NCBI GenBank assembly: GCA_016183615.1
Contig: JACPEG010000045.1
Span: 62,001 to 126,000 of the forward strand
DNA length: 64,000 nt
Direction of reading: 5' to 3'
Source: Betaproteobacteria bacterium
Lineage (GTDB): Bacteria > Pseudomonadota > Gammaproteobacteria > Burkholderiales > UBA6910
The translations under genes and the position numbers were made by a program. Positions 6,816 through 14,521 of this stretch are shown here, in pieces; positions within the stretch are counted from its first letter, which is position 1, and every line of letters begins with the position of its first letter. Under the pieces are notes generated by a model. It was not told the origin of the DNA. It saw only the letters and a program-made list of their open reading frames with translations, and did not search any database.

Positions 6816-8405
6816 ATGCCCCAGATCATTGACCAGTACGGCCGCCCGATCGAGCGGGCGGTGCTCGCCGAGCCCCAGAGCGCGAAGCTCGCGCGGCTCA
6901 GGCTCGAATACGCCACCCACCCGTCGCGGGGGCTCACGCCCCAGCGGCTCGCCGCCATCCTCGAGGGGGCGGAGGCGGGCGAACTCTCCGCCCAGGCCGA
7001 CCTCTTCGCCGACATGGAAGAGAAGGACGGCCACATCCTCGCCGAGATGGGGAAGCGCAAGCGCGCGCTTCTCACGCTGCCCTGGGACGTGGTGCCCCCG
7101 GCGTCGGCGAGCGCCGCGGAAAAGAAACTCGCCGAGGAGGTAAAAGAGTGGCTCGCCGCCCGCACCGACTTCGACGACCTCCTGTTCGACCTCATGGACG
7201 CCGCAGGCCACGCCTATTCCTGCATCGAGATCGAGTGGGCGCGCCTCGGGCGCGACTGGTACCCACAGCGGCTCCACCACCGGCTGCCGGGCTGGTTTCA
7301 GCTCGACCGCACGACCCGCTCCGAGCTGCGCCTGCGCGACGGCTCGGCGGACGGCGCTGCCCTCCAGCCATTCGGCTGGATCGTGCACCTGCACAAGGCG
7401 AAATCCGGCCACATCGCCCGGGCGGGGCTGCACCGCGCGCTCGCCTGGCCCTACCTGTTCAAGAACTACGGGGTGCGGGATCTCGCCGAGTTCCTGGAGA
7501 TCTACGGGCTGCCGGTGCGGCTCGGCAAGTACCCGGCCGGCGCCGCGGCCAGCGAGAAGGCGACGCTGCTCAAAGCCGTGGTGGAGATCGGGCACAACGC
7601 GGCGGGCGTCATTCCGGAGGGCATGGCGGTGGAGCTGCTGGAGGCGGCCAAGGGCACCCACGAGCCGTTTGTGGCGATGTTCGACTGGTGCGAGAGAACC
7701 GAGTCCAAGGTGATTCTGGGCCAGGTGCTCTCGGCGGAGGCCAAGGCGACCGGCCTCGGCTCGGGGGTGGCGAACCTGCAGAGCGAGGTGCGCGACGACC
7801 TCAAGGTGTCGGACGCGCGCCAGGTCGCCGGCACCCTCTCCCGCGATCTCATCTACCCCTGGCTCGCATTGAACCGGGGGCTGGCCGACCCGAGCCGCGC
7901 CCCCCGCTTCGTCTTCGACACCCAGGCGCCGGAAGACCTCAAGCTCTACGCCGAGTCCCTGCCCAAGCTGGTCGGGATCGGGATGCAGATCCCCACCGCC
8001 TACGCCCACGAGCGGCTCCGGATCCCCCGGCCCCAGGAGGGCGAGGAGGTGCTCTCGCCGCCCGCGGGCGCGGCTCCGGCGCCGGCCGGGCGGGAGGAGC
8101 AACCCGGCAGGGCGGCCGCCGCAGCCCGGATGGCAGCGCTCTCGGCCGAGGCCGTCGACCCTGCCCACCCTGCCGACCTGGTGGCCAGCCGCATGGCCGA
8201 GGAGGCCGCCCCGGAAATTGAGGGGTGGCTGGAGGCGATCCGCACCCTGGTCGAGGAGGCCGAGTCTCTGGAGGCGCTGCGCGACGCGCTGCTCGCGACC
8301 TACGGGGATCTCCCCGCCGAGGATCTCGCCCGGGTGATGCAGGCGGGCCTCGCGGTCGCCGACCTCGCCGGGCGGTTCGATGTGAGCCAGGAATCCGAGG
8401 AATGA
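6816..8405 (+). CDS. portal protein (Mu gp29-like, DUF935)
   Basis: 529 residues starting at ATG 6816 behind GGGAGG. Family signs are MPQIIDQYGRP at the start, the MGKRKRALLTLPWDV segment, GWIVHLHKAKSG and WPYLFKNYGVRDLAEFLEIYG. The dodecameric portal forms the DNA entry vertex and the docking site for terminase and tail. A proline/alanine-rich linker near residue 410 precedes a helical C-terminal extension. It follows the terminase by 30 bases, in Mu order. Confidence 0.92.
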   Translation: MPQIIDQYGRPIERAVLAEPQSAKLARLRLEYATHPSRGLTPQRLAAILEGAEAGELSAQADLFADMEEKDGHILAEMGKRKRALLTLPWDVVPPASASAAEKKLAEEVKEWLAARTDFDDLLFDLMDAAGHAYSCIEIEWARLGRDWYPQRLHHRLPGWFQLDRTTRSELRLRDGSADGAALQPFGWIVHLHKAKSGHIARAGLHRALAWPYLFKNYGVRDLAEFLEIYGLPVRLGKYPAGAAASEKATLLKAVVEIGHNAAGVIPEGMAVELLEAAKGTHEPFVAMFDWCERTESKVILGQVLSAEAKATGLGSGVANLQSEVRDDLKVSDARQVAGTLSRDLIYPWLALNRGLADPSRAPRFVFDTQAPEDLKLYAESLPKLVGIGMQIPTAYAHERLRIPRPQEGEEVLSPPAGAAPAPAGREEQPGRAAAAARMAALSAEAVDPAHPADLVASRMAEEAAPEIEGWLEAIRTLVEEAESLEALRDALLATYGDLPAEDLARVMQAGLAVADLAGRFDVSQESEE

Positions 8406-8471
8406 AAACAGGCCCCACAAGCGATTACAGGGGTCGGGTGGCTACCTCGGTATCCCCGGGAAAAATTAGGC

Positions 8472-8492
8472 CATTTAACTACCTGTTAAATG
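8472..8492. promoter_or_regulatory. perfect dyad in the 161-bp gap before the F-like gene
   Basis: Arms CATTTAAC and GTTAAATG are separated by 5 bases (TACCT). This AT-rich dyad stands out in G+C-rich DNA and lies 75 bases before the GTG at 8567. A similar dyad with one mismatch occurs at 25489-25509. A binding site for a dimeric activator such as the Mor/C protein, or for the repressor, is a reasonable guess. The rest of the gap holds no gene that I can support. Confidence 0.5.
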
Positions 8493-8566
8493 CAGTCCTA
8501 TTGGCATGTTTGGGGTGGAGGTCATCCCCCGTTTGGGGCCGATGCGCCGAAAACAGGGGGTAGCGA

Positions 8567-9832
8567 GTGCCCGATAGCCCCCACGCCTCGGCCCGCGATC
8601 CGGCGATCGCCGCGGTCTTCAAGCGCCCGTTCGATGAGCAGCTCGCGTTCTTCCGGCAGAAGCTCGGCAACCTCGTTCCCACCGAACGCTGGACCGACCT
8701 CTGGAAGAACGAGCACGACCGCGGCTTCATGGTCGCCGGCGCCGCTAAGGCGGATCTGCTCTCGGATCTGGCGGCCGCCGTCGAGCGCACCCTCGCCGAG
8801 GGGAAATCCCTGGAGGCCTTCCGCCAGGACTTTGGCGCGATCGTCGAGCGCCACGGTTGGAGCTACCGCGGCGGCTTCGATTGGCGTTCGCGCGTCATCT
8901 ACCAGACCAACGCCGCGACGAGCTACGCCGCCGGGCGGCTCGCCCAGCTCCGGGCGGGTGGCTTCGACGTCTTCGTGTATCGCCACTCCGACAGCGTGCG
9001 TCACCCCCGGCCGCTGCATCTCGCGTGGAACGGGCTCACGCTGCCGGCGGATCACGAGTTCTGGCGCACCCACTACCCGCCCAACGGCTGGGGCTGCCGC
9101 TGTTATGTGCTCGGCGCGCGCGACGCGAAGGGCGCCCGCCGCCTCGGGGGCGAGCCCGACAAACGCATCGATCCCGCCTGGCAGCAGACCAACCCCAAGA
9201 CCGGCGAGCCGGTGGGGATTGATCGCGGCTGGGGCTACCTGCCCGGCGAGACGGTCGCGGACACCGTGCAGGCGATGGCGGAGAAGACCCGCCAGTGGCA
9301 GTACGAGATAGGCAAGGCTTACATGCAAGGCGTGCCCGAGGCGGTGCGCGACGGCCTGGCGACGGCCTACCGGGCGCTGCCCTCGGTCGCCGACGACACC
9401 CGGCGCTACGCGGCCCGCATCCTGGAGGGGCGCGAGGAGATCGACATCCCTCCCTACCGCACCCTGGGGCTGCTCACCGTCGAGGACGCGCGCCGGGTGG
9501 CCGAACTCAAGGGGCTGGACGTCTCGGGCCATGACTACGCGCTCGACCCGAGCGCGATCCGGCACATCCACAAGGAGCACGGCGACCCAGCGATCGAGGC
9601 TCCGCGCGGCCAGCGCGCCGTGACCGCCGCCGACTACGCGCGGCTGCCTGAGCTGCTGAACTCACCCGATGCGATCGAGGATGCGGGGCTGTCGTGGTTC
9701 GCCAAGCGGCCGCTGCTGCGGGTGCGCAAGCGCTTCGGCGAGGAGGAATGGGTATTGGCGCTGGAGGTGCGCGCCGGCAGAAAAATGCTGGTGCCGGATT
9801 CGCTCTACATTCTGGAGCGCCGATCGCCGTGA
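8567..9832 (+). CDS. F-like minor head protein with C-terminal PBECR-type nuclease domain
   Basis: 421 residues from GTG 8567 behind AGGGGG. The first ~230 residues are the Mu gpF/SPP1 gp7 head morphogenesis domain (VIYQTNAATSYAAGR, HPPN-like HYPPNGWGCRC with its two cysteines). The last ~115 residues contain IRHIHKEHG, RGQRAVTAADY, LLNSPDAIEDAG and LALEVRAGRKML, the pattern of the phage Barnase/EndoU/ColicinE5-D/RelE-like (PBECR) nuclease fold. The protein is a minor capsid component. The fused nuclease may be injected or act on RNA in the host; that is inference from the family. Confidence 0.88.
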   Translation: MPDSPHASARDPAIAAVFKRPFDEQLAFFRQKLGNLVPTERWTDLWKNEHDRGFMVAGAAKADLLSDLAAAVERTLAEGKSLEAFRQDFGAIVERHGWSYRGGFDWRSRVIYQTNAATSYAAGRLAQLRAGGFDVFVYRHSDSVRHPRPLHLAWNGLTLPADHEFWRTHYPPNGWGCRCYVLGARDAKGARRLGGEPDKRIDPAWQQTNPKTGEPVGIDRGWGYLPGETVADTVQAMAEKTRQWQYEIGKAYMQGVPEAVRDGLATAYRALPSVADDTRRYAARILEGREEIDIPPYRTLGLLTVEDARRVAELKGLDVSGHDYALDPSAIRHIHKEHGDPAIEAPRGQRAVTAADYARLPELLNSPDAIEDAGLSWFAKRPLLRVRKRFGEEEWVLALEVRAGRKMLVPDSLYILERRSP

Positions 9833-9912
9833 CCCGACCCCTACGTCCAGAACGCATCCGGGTATGAGCCGGACGGTGTGTGCCACGCCAATCGACAGTA
9901 AAAGTATACCCC

Positions 9913-10494
9913 ATGATCAAGATCGAAATCCAGGATAGCGGGGTGCTGCGCGCCCTGAACGAGCTGCTGCGCCGGGGCGGTGATCTCGCGCCGGCGCTCG
10001 CCGATGTCGGTGAGCTGCTGGTGGGATCCACCAAGACCCGCTTCGCCGAGGGGCGCGGCCCGGGCGGCGAGGCCTGGCCGCCCAACACCCGGGCGACTCT
10101 GGAGGCCTTCCTCTACCGCGCCAGCGGCGCCCACAGCAAGACGGGCAAGCGCACCGGCACCAAGAAGGGCTACTTCCGGGACGACGGCCGCCTGGGGGCC
10201 AAGGGCGCCGGCGTGGTGATGAGCAAGCGCCCGCTGATCGGGGAATCCAAGCGGCTCGGGAGCGAGATCGTCTACCGGGTGAGCGGCAACACGCTGCTCG
10301 TCGGCAGCGCCCTGGAGTATTCCGCCGTGCAGCAGTTCGGCGCCAAGAAAGGGGCCTTCGGCAAGACCCGCCGCGGCGCGCCGGTCCCCTGGGGCGACAT
10401 TCCGCCGCGGCCCTTCCTCGGCATCTCGGACGCGGACCGCGCCGGGATCCTGGACATCATGAACGACTACCTGGCAGGCGCCGCGCGTGAATAG
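9913..10494 (+). CDS. virion morphogenesis protein (Mu gpG-like)
   Basis: 193 residues. The start MIKIEIQDSGVLRALNELLRRG and the C-terminal IPPRPFLGISDADRAGILDI are typical of the Mu G/phage virion morphogenesis family, which acts in head-tail joining or tail completion. The centre is basic (KTGKRTGTKKGYF). ATG 9913 is preferred over an upstream in-frame start at 9880 because homologues begin at this motif. Order F-G-I is as in Mu. Confidence 0.85.
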   Translation: MIKIEIQDSGVLRALNELLRRGGDLAPALADVGELLVGSTKTRFAEGRGPGGEAWPPNTRATLEAFLYRASGAHSKTGKRTGTKKGYFRDDGRLGAKGAGVVMSKRPLIGESKRLGSEIVYRVSGNTLLVGSALEYSAVQQFGAKKGAFGKTRRGAPVPWGDIPPRPFLGISDADRAGILDIMNDYLAGAARE

Positions 10495-10495
10495 C

Positions 10496-10510
10496 AAAAC
10501 GTTTGACCCT
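10496..10510 (+). promoter_or_regulatory. second copy of the 15-bp element, upstream of gene I (PI-like position)
   Basis: AAAACGTTTGACCCT, identical to 1813-1827, starts 2 bases after the stop of the G-like gene and ends 36 bases before ATG 10547, against 33 bases at the first site. A -10-like TATCCT follows at 10532. In Mu the C-dependent promoter PI lies at this place. The shared spacing supports ATG 10547 as the true start of the protease gene. Confidence 0.5.
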
Positions 10511-10546
10511 GCGCGTCCGGCCGCGAGCCCCTATCCTCCCGCCATC

Positions 10547-11647
10547 ATGCCGCCCCCCCCTGTCATCGCCCTCGCCGCCTGCGCCCTGGAGCTCAGCGCC
10601 GCGCCCGAGCTGCGCATCCTTCCGGCGGGGACGTTCCGGGCCCGCGACGGCCGCCCCAAAGAAGCACCCGCCTGGCGCCTCGACCGGGCGCTCGCCGAAG
10701 CGCTGATGCGGCAGGTGGCCGCCCGGGGCGACCGCTTGGTGATCGACTACGAGCACCAGACGCTCAACGCCGAGAAAAACGGCCAGCCCGCCCCCGCCGC
10801 CGGCTGGTTCAAGACTCTCGAATGGCGCGACCCCGCCACCCACGGCGAAGCCGCCGGCCTCTACGCCACCGACGTCGAGTGGACCGGGCGGGCGCGCGCC
10901 ATGATCGAGGCCGGCGAGTACCGCTACCTCTCGCCTGTGTTCGGCTACGACGCCACCGGCGCGGTGGTGGACCTGATGATGGCCGCCATCACCAACGCCC
11001 CGGCGCTCGATGGCCTGGACGAACTCACCGCGCGGGCCGCCGCCCGCTTTTCAATAGATGGAGGAAACGAGATGAGCGAATTGCTCAAGAAGCTGCTCGG
11101 CGCCCTCGGGCTGCCCGAGACCACGGCCGAGGACCAGGCGATCGCCCAAGTGGCGGCGCTCAAGTCTGCCGCCGCCCAGGTGCCGGAGCTGCAGACGCAG
11201 GTCGCGGCCCTAAAGGCCCAGGCGCCGGACCCGGCGAAGTATGTGCCGGTGGACACCATGAAGACCCTGCAGGGCGAGGTCGCCGCGCTCACCGCCAAGC
11301 TCCACCAGCGCGATCTCGACGAGCTGGTGGAGGCGGCGCTCGGCGCCGGCAAGCTGCTGCCGGCCCAGGAGAGCTGGGCGCGGGAACTGGGCGCCACCAA
11401 CCTCGCCGCGCTCAAAACCTATATCGCGACCGCCCAGCCGATCGCGGCGCTGAAGGGCACGCAAAGCGGCGGCCGCGGGCCGGCATCCAGCGATCCCAGC
11501 CAGCCGCTGGAAGCGCGCTGCAAGGCCGAGTTCGACGCCTCGCCCGCGATCCGCGAGGAGTTCGGCGCGCTCGCCACTTACACCGCCTACTGCCGCGCCC
11601 ATGAGGCCGGCCAGGTGAAGATGCTCACGAAAGGAGACCAGGAATGA
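10547..11647 (+). CDS. prohead protease/scaffold (Mu gene I-like)
   Basis: 366 residues. The N-terminal ~170 residues are the protease part: LRILPAGTFRARDGRP, LVIDYEHQTLNAEKNGQPAP (histidine of the active site) and YLSPVFGYDATGAV, followed by ITNAPAL. The C-terminal part is a coiled-coil scaffold (MSELLKKLLGALGLPE to the end). A GTG at 10487 would give 20 more residues but overlaps the G-like gene and the promoter-like element. A second product starts inside at 11072. Confidence 0.88.
   Translation: MPPPPVIALAACALELSAAPELRILPAGTFRARDGRPKEAPAWRLDRALAEALMRQVAARGDRLVIDYEHQTLNAEKNGQPAPAAGWFKTLEWRDPATHGEAAGLYATDVEWTGRARAMIEAGEYRYLSPVFGYDATGAVVDLMMAAITNAPALDGLDELTARAAARFSIDGGNEMSELLKKLLGALGLPETTAEDQAIAQVAALKSAAAQVPELQTQVAALKAQAPDPAKYVPVDTMKTLQGEVAALTAKLHQRDLDELVEAALGAGKLLPAQESWARELGATNLAALKTYIATAQPIAALKGTQSGGRGPASSDPSQPLEARCKAEFDASPAIREEFGALATYTAYCRAHEAGQVKMLTKGDQE
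11072..11647 (+). CDS. nested head scaffold protein (Mu Z-like internal start in gene I)
   Basis: The in-frame ATG at 11072 is preceded by GGAGG (11060-11064) at a 7-base spacing, the best ribosome site in the area. It would give a 191-residue product identical to the C-terminal scaffold region: helical repeats (IAQVAALKSAAAQVPELQTQ) and a charged C-terminus (EAGQVKMLTKGDQE). Mu makes scaffold Z from within I the same way. This is an inferred second product, not a separate gene. Confidence 0.7.
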   Translation: MSELLKKLLGALGLPETTAEDQAIAQVAALKSAAAQVPELQTQVAALKAQAPDPAKYVPVDTMKTLQGEVAALTAKLHQRDLDELVEAALGAGKLLPAQESWARELGATNLAALKTYIATAQPIAALKGTQSGGRGPASSDPSQPLEARCKAEFDASPAIREEFGALATYTAYCRAHEAGQVKMLTKGDQE

Positions 11648-12411
11648 CGACCCTTGCCGCCAACCAGCCCCGCGCCTTCGGCACGGGCGACATTTCCGAG
11701 TACCCGGTCATTGCCGCGGACATCATCTATGAGGGCGCGGCGGTGGGCCTGGTGGCCGGCACCGGCCACGCCCGCCCTCTAGTGGGGGGCGACCGGTTCG
11801 CGGGGTTTGCCGAGGCCAAGGTGGACAACAGCGCCGGCGCCGCCGCCGCGTTGAACGTCCGCGCCTGGCGCCACGGTCATGTGGAGCTCGCAGTCTCCGG
11901 CGCCGTCATCACCGACGTCGGCCAGCCGGTCTACGCCAGCGACGACAACACCTTCGTGTTCTCCCCGGTGGGCGCGAGCTTCGTGGGCCTCGCGCGCCGG
12001 TTCGTGTCCGCGGGGCGCGTCATCGTCCAGTTCGGCCCCGAGGTGGCCGACCCCTACGGCGCCTACAGCAAGCGCGAGACGATCTCCGCCGACAAGACGC
12101 TCGACGCCGAGGACAGCGGCAAGCTGTTCTGGGTGGACACCGATGCCAAGGTGATCACGCTGCCGGCGATTGCCGACGGCCTGGGCGGCTGCCTGATTAT
12201 CAACGGCGGCGCCTTCGGCGCCGTGGCGGTCAATGTGAGCCCCGCGGCGGTGGACATGATCCTCGGCCCCGACATCACGGGCGCCGACAACAAGGACTTG
12301 ATCAACACCAAGGCCACCGCCCGCCGCGGCGACCGGGTGAAGATCGACCTCGGCGACGCCGACGGCTACGTGGTGACCGAGTTGGTCGGCACCTGGGCCC
12401 GCGAAGTCTAA
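11644..12411 (+). CDS. capsid cement/decoration protein
   Basis: 255 residues. The N-terminal ~130 residues (ISEYPVIAADIIYEGAAVGLV, FAGFAEAKVDN, HVELAVSGAVITDVGQPVYASDDNTF) match the beta-barrel decoration/cement proteins placed before the major head protein in many phages. The remaining ~120 residues form a second beta-rich domain (ISADKTLDAEDSGKLFWV). The ATG overlaps the stop of the protease gene (ATGA), with AAAGGAG upstream. It probably stabilises the expanded capsid. Confidence 0.75.
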   Translation: MTTLAANQPRAFGTGDISEYPVIAADIIYEGAAVGLVAGTGHARPLVGGDRFAGFAEAKVDNSAGAAAALNVRAWRHGHVELAVSGAVITDVGQPVYASDDNTFVFSPVGASFVGLARRFVSAGRVIVQFGPEVADPYGAYSKRETISADKTLDAEDSGKLFWVDTDAKVITLPAIADGLGGCLIINGGAFGAVAVNVSPAAVDMILGPDITGADNKDLINTKATARRGDRVKIDLGDADGYVVTELVGTWAREV

Positions 12412-12440
12412 CCCCTCAAAACAACTAAGGAGCCATACCT

Positions 12441-13394
12441 ATGGGCGCAGAAGTTCTCTCAAGCCGGGCCGTCATCGGCATGTTCTACGAGGAGCTCCAG
12501 GCCGCGATGGCCGCGAGCTGGGTCTCGCGCGTCGGCATGCAGTTCAACTCCGGCCAGGATGTGGAGACCTATCCCTGGCTCGGCATGACCCCCGCCATGC
12601 GCGAGTGGGTCGGCAGCCGTCAGGCCAAGGGCTTCATCTCCAACGCGATCGAGGTCCGCAACAAGCACTACGAGGCCACCATCCAGTTTCTGTTGAAGGA
12701 CCTGCGCCGCGACAAGACCGGCCAGGTGCGGGTGCGCATCGGCGAGCTCGCCGAGCGCGCCGTCACTCACTGGGCGAGCCTGGTCTCGACGCTGATCCTC
12801 AACGGGGGCGCCACCGCCTGCTACGACGGCCAGTACTTCTTCGACACCGACCACGCCGACCCCGGGGCCGACTACACCACCTCGCAGTCGAACAGCGTCT
12901 CGGTGGACATCTCGGCGCTGCCGGCCCAGGTGCACGGCGCGGTCACCGCGCCCTCGGTCGAAGAGATGGCCCAGTCCATCCTCAATGGCGTCTCCACCAT
13001 CCAGGGCTTCCTGGATGACCGGGGCGAGCCCGTGAACGAGACGGCGAAGGCCTTCCTCGTCCAGGTGCCCACGAGCCTCTACCAGGTGGCGGTCAACGCG
13101 CTGGCCCAGCCGCTCGCGGCCGGCGCCGGCGTCCAGGCGGCGAGCCCGGATCTGCGCATCGAAGTGGCGAACAACCCGCGGTTGAACACCTGGACCGACA
13201 AGTTCGCGGTATTCCGCACCGACGGGCGTCAGAAGTCCTTCATCCTCCAGGAGGAGACCGGGGTCACGCTGAAGGCCAAGGCCGAGGGCTCGGAGTTCGA
13301 GTTCGACAACGACGCCCACCAGTACGGCATCGACTCCTGGCGCAACGTCGCCTACGGCCAGTGGCGCCACGCCACCCTGATCACGATGATCTGA
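12441..13394 (+). CDS. major capsid protein (Mu gpT-like)
   Basis: 317 residues starting behind AAGGAG. Signs of the Mu major head subunit family are FYEELQAAMAASW near the start, TYPWLGMTPAMREWVGSR, NAIEVRNKHYEATIQFLLKDLRRDKTGQ, YFFDTDHADP and the C-terminal HQYGIDSWRNVAYGQWRHA. It adopts an HK97-type fold and assembles on the scaffold encoded upstream. No protease site can be read with confidence. Confidence 0.95.
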   Translation: MGAEVLSSRAVIGMFYEELQAAMAASWVSRVGMQFNSGQDVETYPWLGMTPAMREWVGSRQAKGFISNAIEVRNKHYEATIQFLLKDLRRDKTGQVRVRIGELAERAVTHWASLVSTLILNGGATACYDGQYFFDTDHADPGADYTTSQSNSVSVDISALPAQVHGAVTAPSVEEMAQSILNGVSTIQGFLDDRGEPVNETAKAFLVQVPTSLYQVAVNALAQPLAAGAGVQAASPDLRIEVANNPRLNTWTDKFAVFRTDGRQKSFILQEETGVTLKAKAEGSEFEFDNDAHQYGIDSWRNVAYGQWRHATLITMI

Positions 13395-13407
13395 TCGGAG
13401 GACACAC

Positions 13408-13596
13408 ATGGCTAAGCTGAAGATCAAGGCGCAGAAGGACGGCTTCCGCCGCGCCGGGCGCGCCTGGTCCGCCGCCGGTGAGGTGGTGGACAGCAAGGAC
13501 TTCACGCCCCAGCAGATCGCGGCCCTCGGGGCCGAGCCGATGCTGGAGGTGTCCGAGGTGGAGCCCGCCGAGGACGCGAAGGCGAAGAAGAAGTAG
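13408..13596 (+). CDS. FluMu N-terminal-domain protein (Mu gp35 position)
   Basis: 62 residues with the short pattern LKIKAQKDGFRRAGRAWSAAGEVVD and FTPQQIAALGAEPML, as in the FluMu N-terminal domain of gp35-like proteins. It has a lysine-rich tail. The stop codon TAG (13594-13596) lies inside the palindromic repeat that starts at 13593, so the natural C-terminus may have been altered. Role in virion assembly unknown. Confidence 0.75.
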   Translation: MAKLKIKAQKDGFRRAGRAWSAAGEVVDSKDFTPQQIAALGAEPMLEVSEVEPAEDAKAKKK

Positions 13597-13642
13597 GAGC
13601 GAATTCATTCGCGACCTCTGTCGGGGATGAATCCCCTCCTAC
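13593..13642. repeat. 50-bp palindromic repeat, host-type, inside the prophage
   Basis: Terminal arms GTAGGAG and CTCCTAC enclose GCGAATTCATTCGCGA and GGGATGAATCCCC. The same core occurs at 28448-28511 in the host part of the window with arms CTGTAGCAG/CTGCTACAG. The unit supplies the stop of the gene at 13408 and fills the space up to the next gene. Confidence 0.75.
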
Positions 13643-13651
13643 ATACCACTC

Positions 13652-14065
13652 ATGACCTACGCCACCCAACAGGACCTGGTGGACCGCTTCGGCTCCCAGG
13701 AGATCCTGGAGCTAACCGACCGGGCCAGCGCCGGCTCGATCGACGCCACGGTCGTCGCGCGCGCCCTCGCCGACGCGGATGCCGAGATCGACGGCTACCT
13801 GATCGGCCGCTACGCGCTGCCGCTCGCCTCGACCCCCCGGGTGCTCACGCTGGTGGCCTGCGATCTGGCCCGCTACCGGCTCTACGAGGACCGCGCGACC
13901 GATGCCGTGCGCCAGCGCTACGAGGACCAGGTGCGGTTCCTGCGCGCGCTCGCCGACGGCAAGATCGCACTCGGCCCGGACGCGGGGGGCAGCCTGCCGG
14001 CGCAGGCCGCCGACGCCGTCGAGTTCGAGCCCGGGCAGAAGGTGTTCGGTCGTGAAGATCTCTGA
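13652..14065 (+). CDS. DUF1320 head-tail protein (Mu gp36-like)
   Basis: 137 residues starting MTYATQQDLVDRFGSQEILELTDR, typical of DUF1320/gp36, with LADADAEIDGYLIGRYALPL in the middle. Members are helical head-completion (adaptor-like) proteins. Its TGA shares a base with the next ATG. No clear ribosome site is visible because the palindromic repeat directly precedes it. Confidence 0.85.
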   Translation: MTYATQQDLVDRFGSQEILELTDRASAGSIDATVVARALADADAEIDGYLIGRYALPLASTPRVLTLVACDLARYRLYEDRATDAVRQRYEDQVRFLRALADGKIALGPDAGGSLPAQAADAVEFEPGQKVFGREDL

Positions 14066-14520
14066 TGGCCGCGATCCTGTTCGACGCGCAGCTGGTGATC
14101 ACGCGGCTGGGGACCCTCGTCCCCACCACCCTGAAAAAAGTCGGCGGGGCCACCGACCTGCCGGCGACCGAGGAGGCCGTGGCGCGACTCGCCAAGGAAA
14201 AACTTCCCGCGGGCTATGTCCTGCCGCTCGCCGACCGGGCGGGGCCCAATGTCACGGGCACCGAGGTGGTCGAGCAGATGGTCGAGACCCGCTTCGGTGT
14301 GTTGCTCGCCGTGTCCAACCTGCGCGATCCGCGGGGCGAGCAAGCCCAGGTGGACCTCCGCAGCGTGCGCCAGGCCGTCATGGACAAGCTGCTCGGCTGG
14401 CCGCCCGCGGCGGACTACGACCCCTGCGAGTACGCCCAGGGGCGGCTGTTGCAATTCAGCGATCAGGTGTTGTGGTGGCAGGAGGAATACACCACGCGCC
14501 TACTGGAGAGGAGCATCTGA
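14065..14520 (+). CDS. Mu gp37-like head-tail/tail-terminator protein
   Basis: 151 residues. ILFDAQLVITRLGTLVP, VEQMVETRFGVLLAVSNLRDP and VRQAVMDKLLGWPPAADYDP form the pattern of the gp37-like family, which resembles tail-terminator proteins. It is coupled to the preceding gene (TGATG) and ends one base before the next ATG. The function is inferred from place and fold-like pattern. Confidence 0.75.
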   Translation: MAAILFDAQLVITRLGTLVPTTLKKVGGATDLPATEEAVARLAKEKLPAGYVLPLADRAGPNVTGTEVVEQMVETRFGVLLAVSNLRDPRGEQAQVDLRSVRQAVMDKLLGWPPAADYDPCEYAQGRLLQFSDQVLWWQEEYTTRLLERSI

Positions 14521-14521
14521 G

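Noticed and set aside
6630-8420. 596-codon minus-strand frame
   Set aside because: Antisense of the portal gene, which has clear family signatures.
8225-8563. Plus-strand frame bridging portal and F-like genes
   Set aside because: Overlaps the portal gene in another frame and ends in the gap; arginine/glycine-rich shadow.
12459-13505. 348-codon minus-strand frame opposite the capsid gene
   Set aside because: Mirror of the major head protein; composition artefact.
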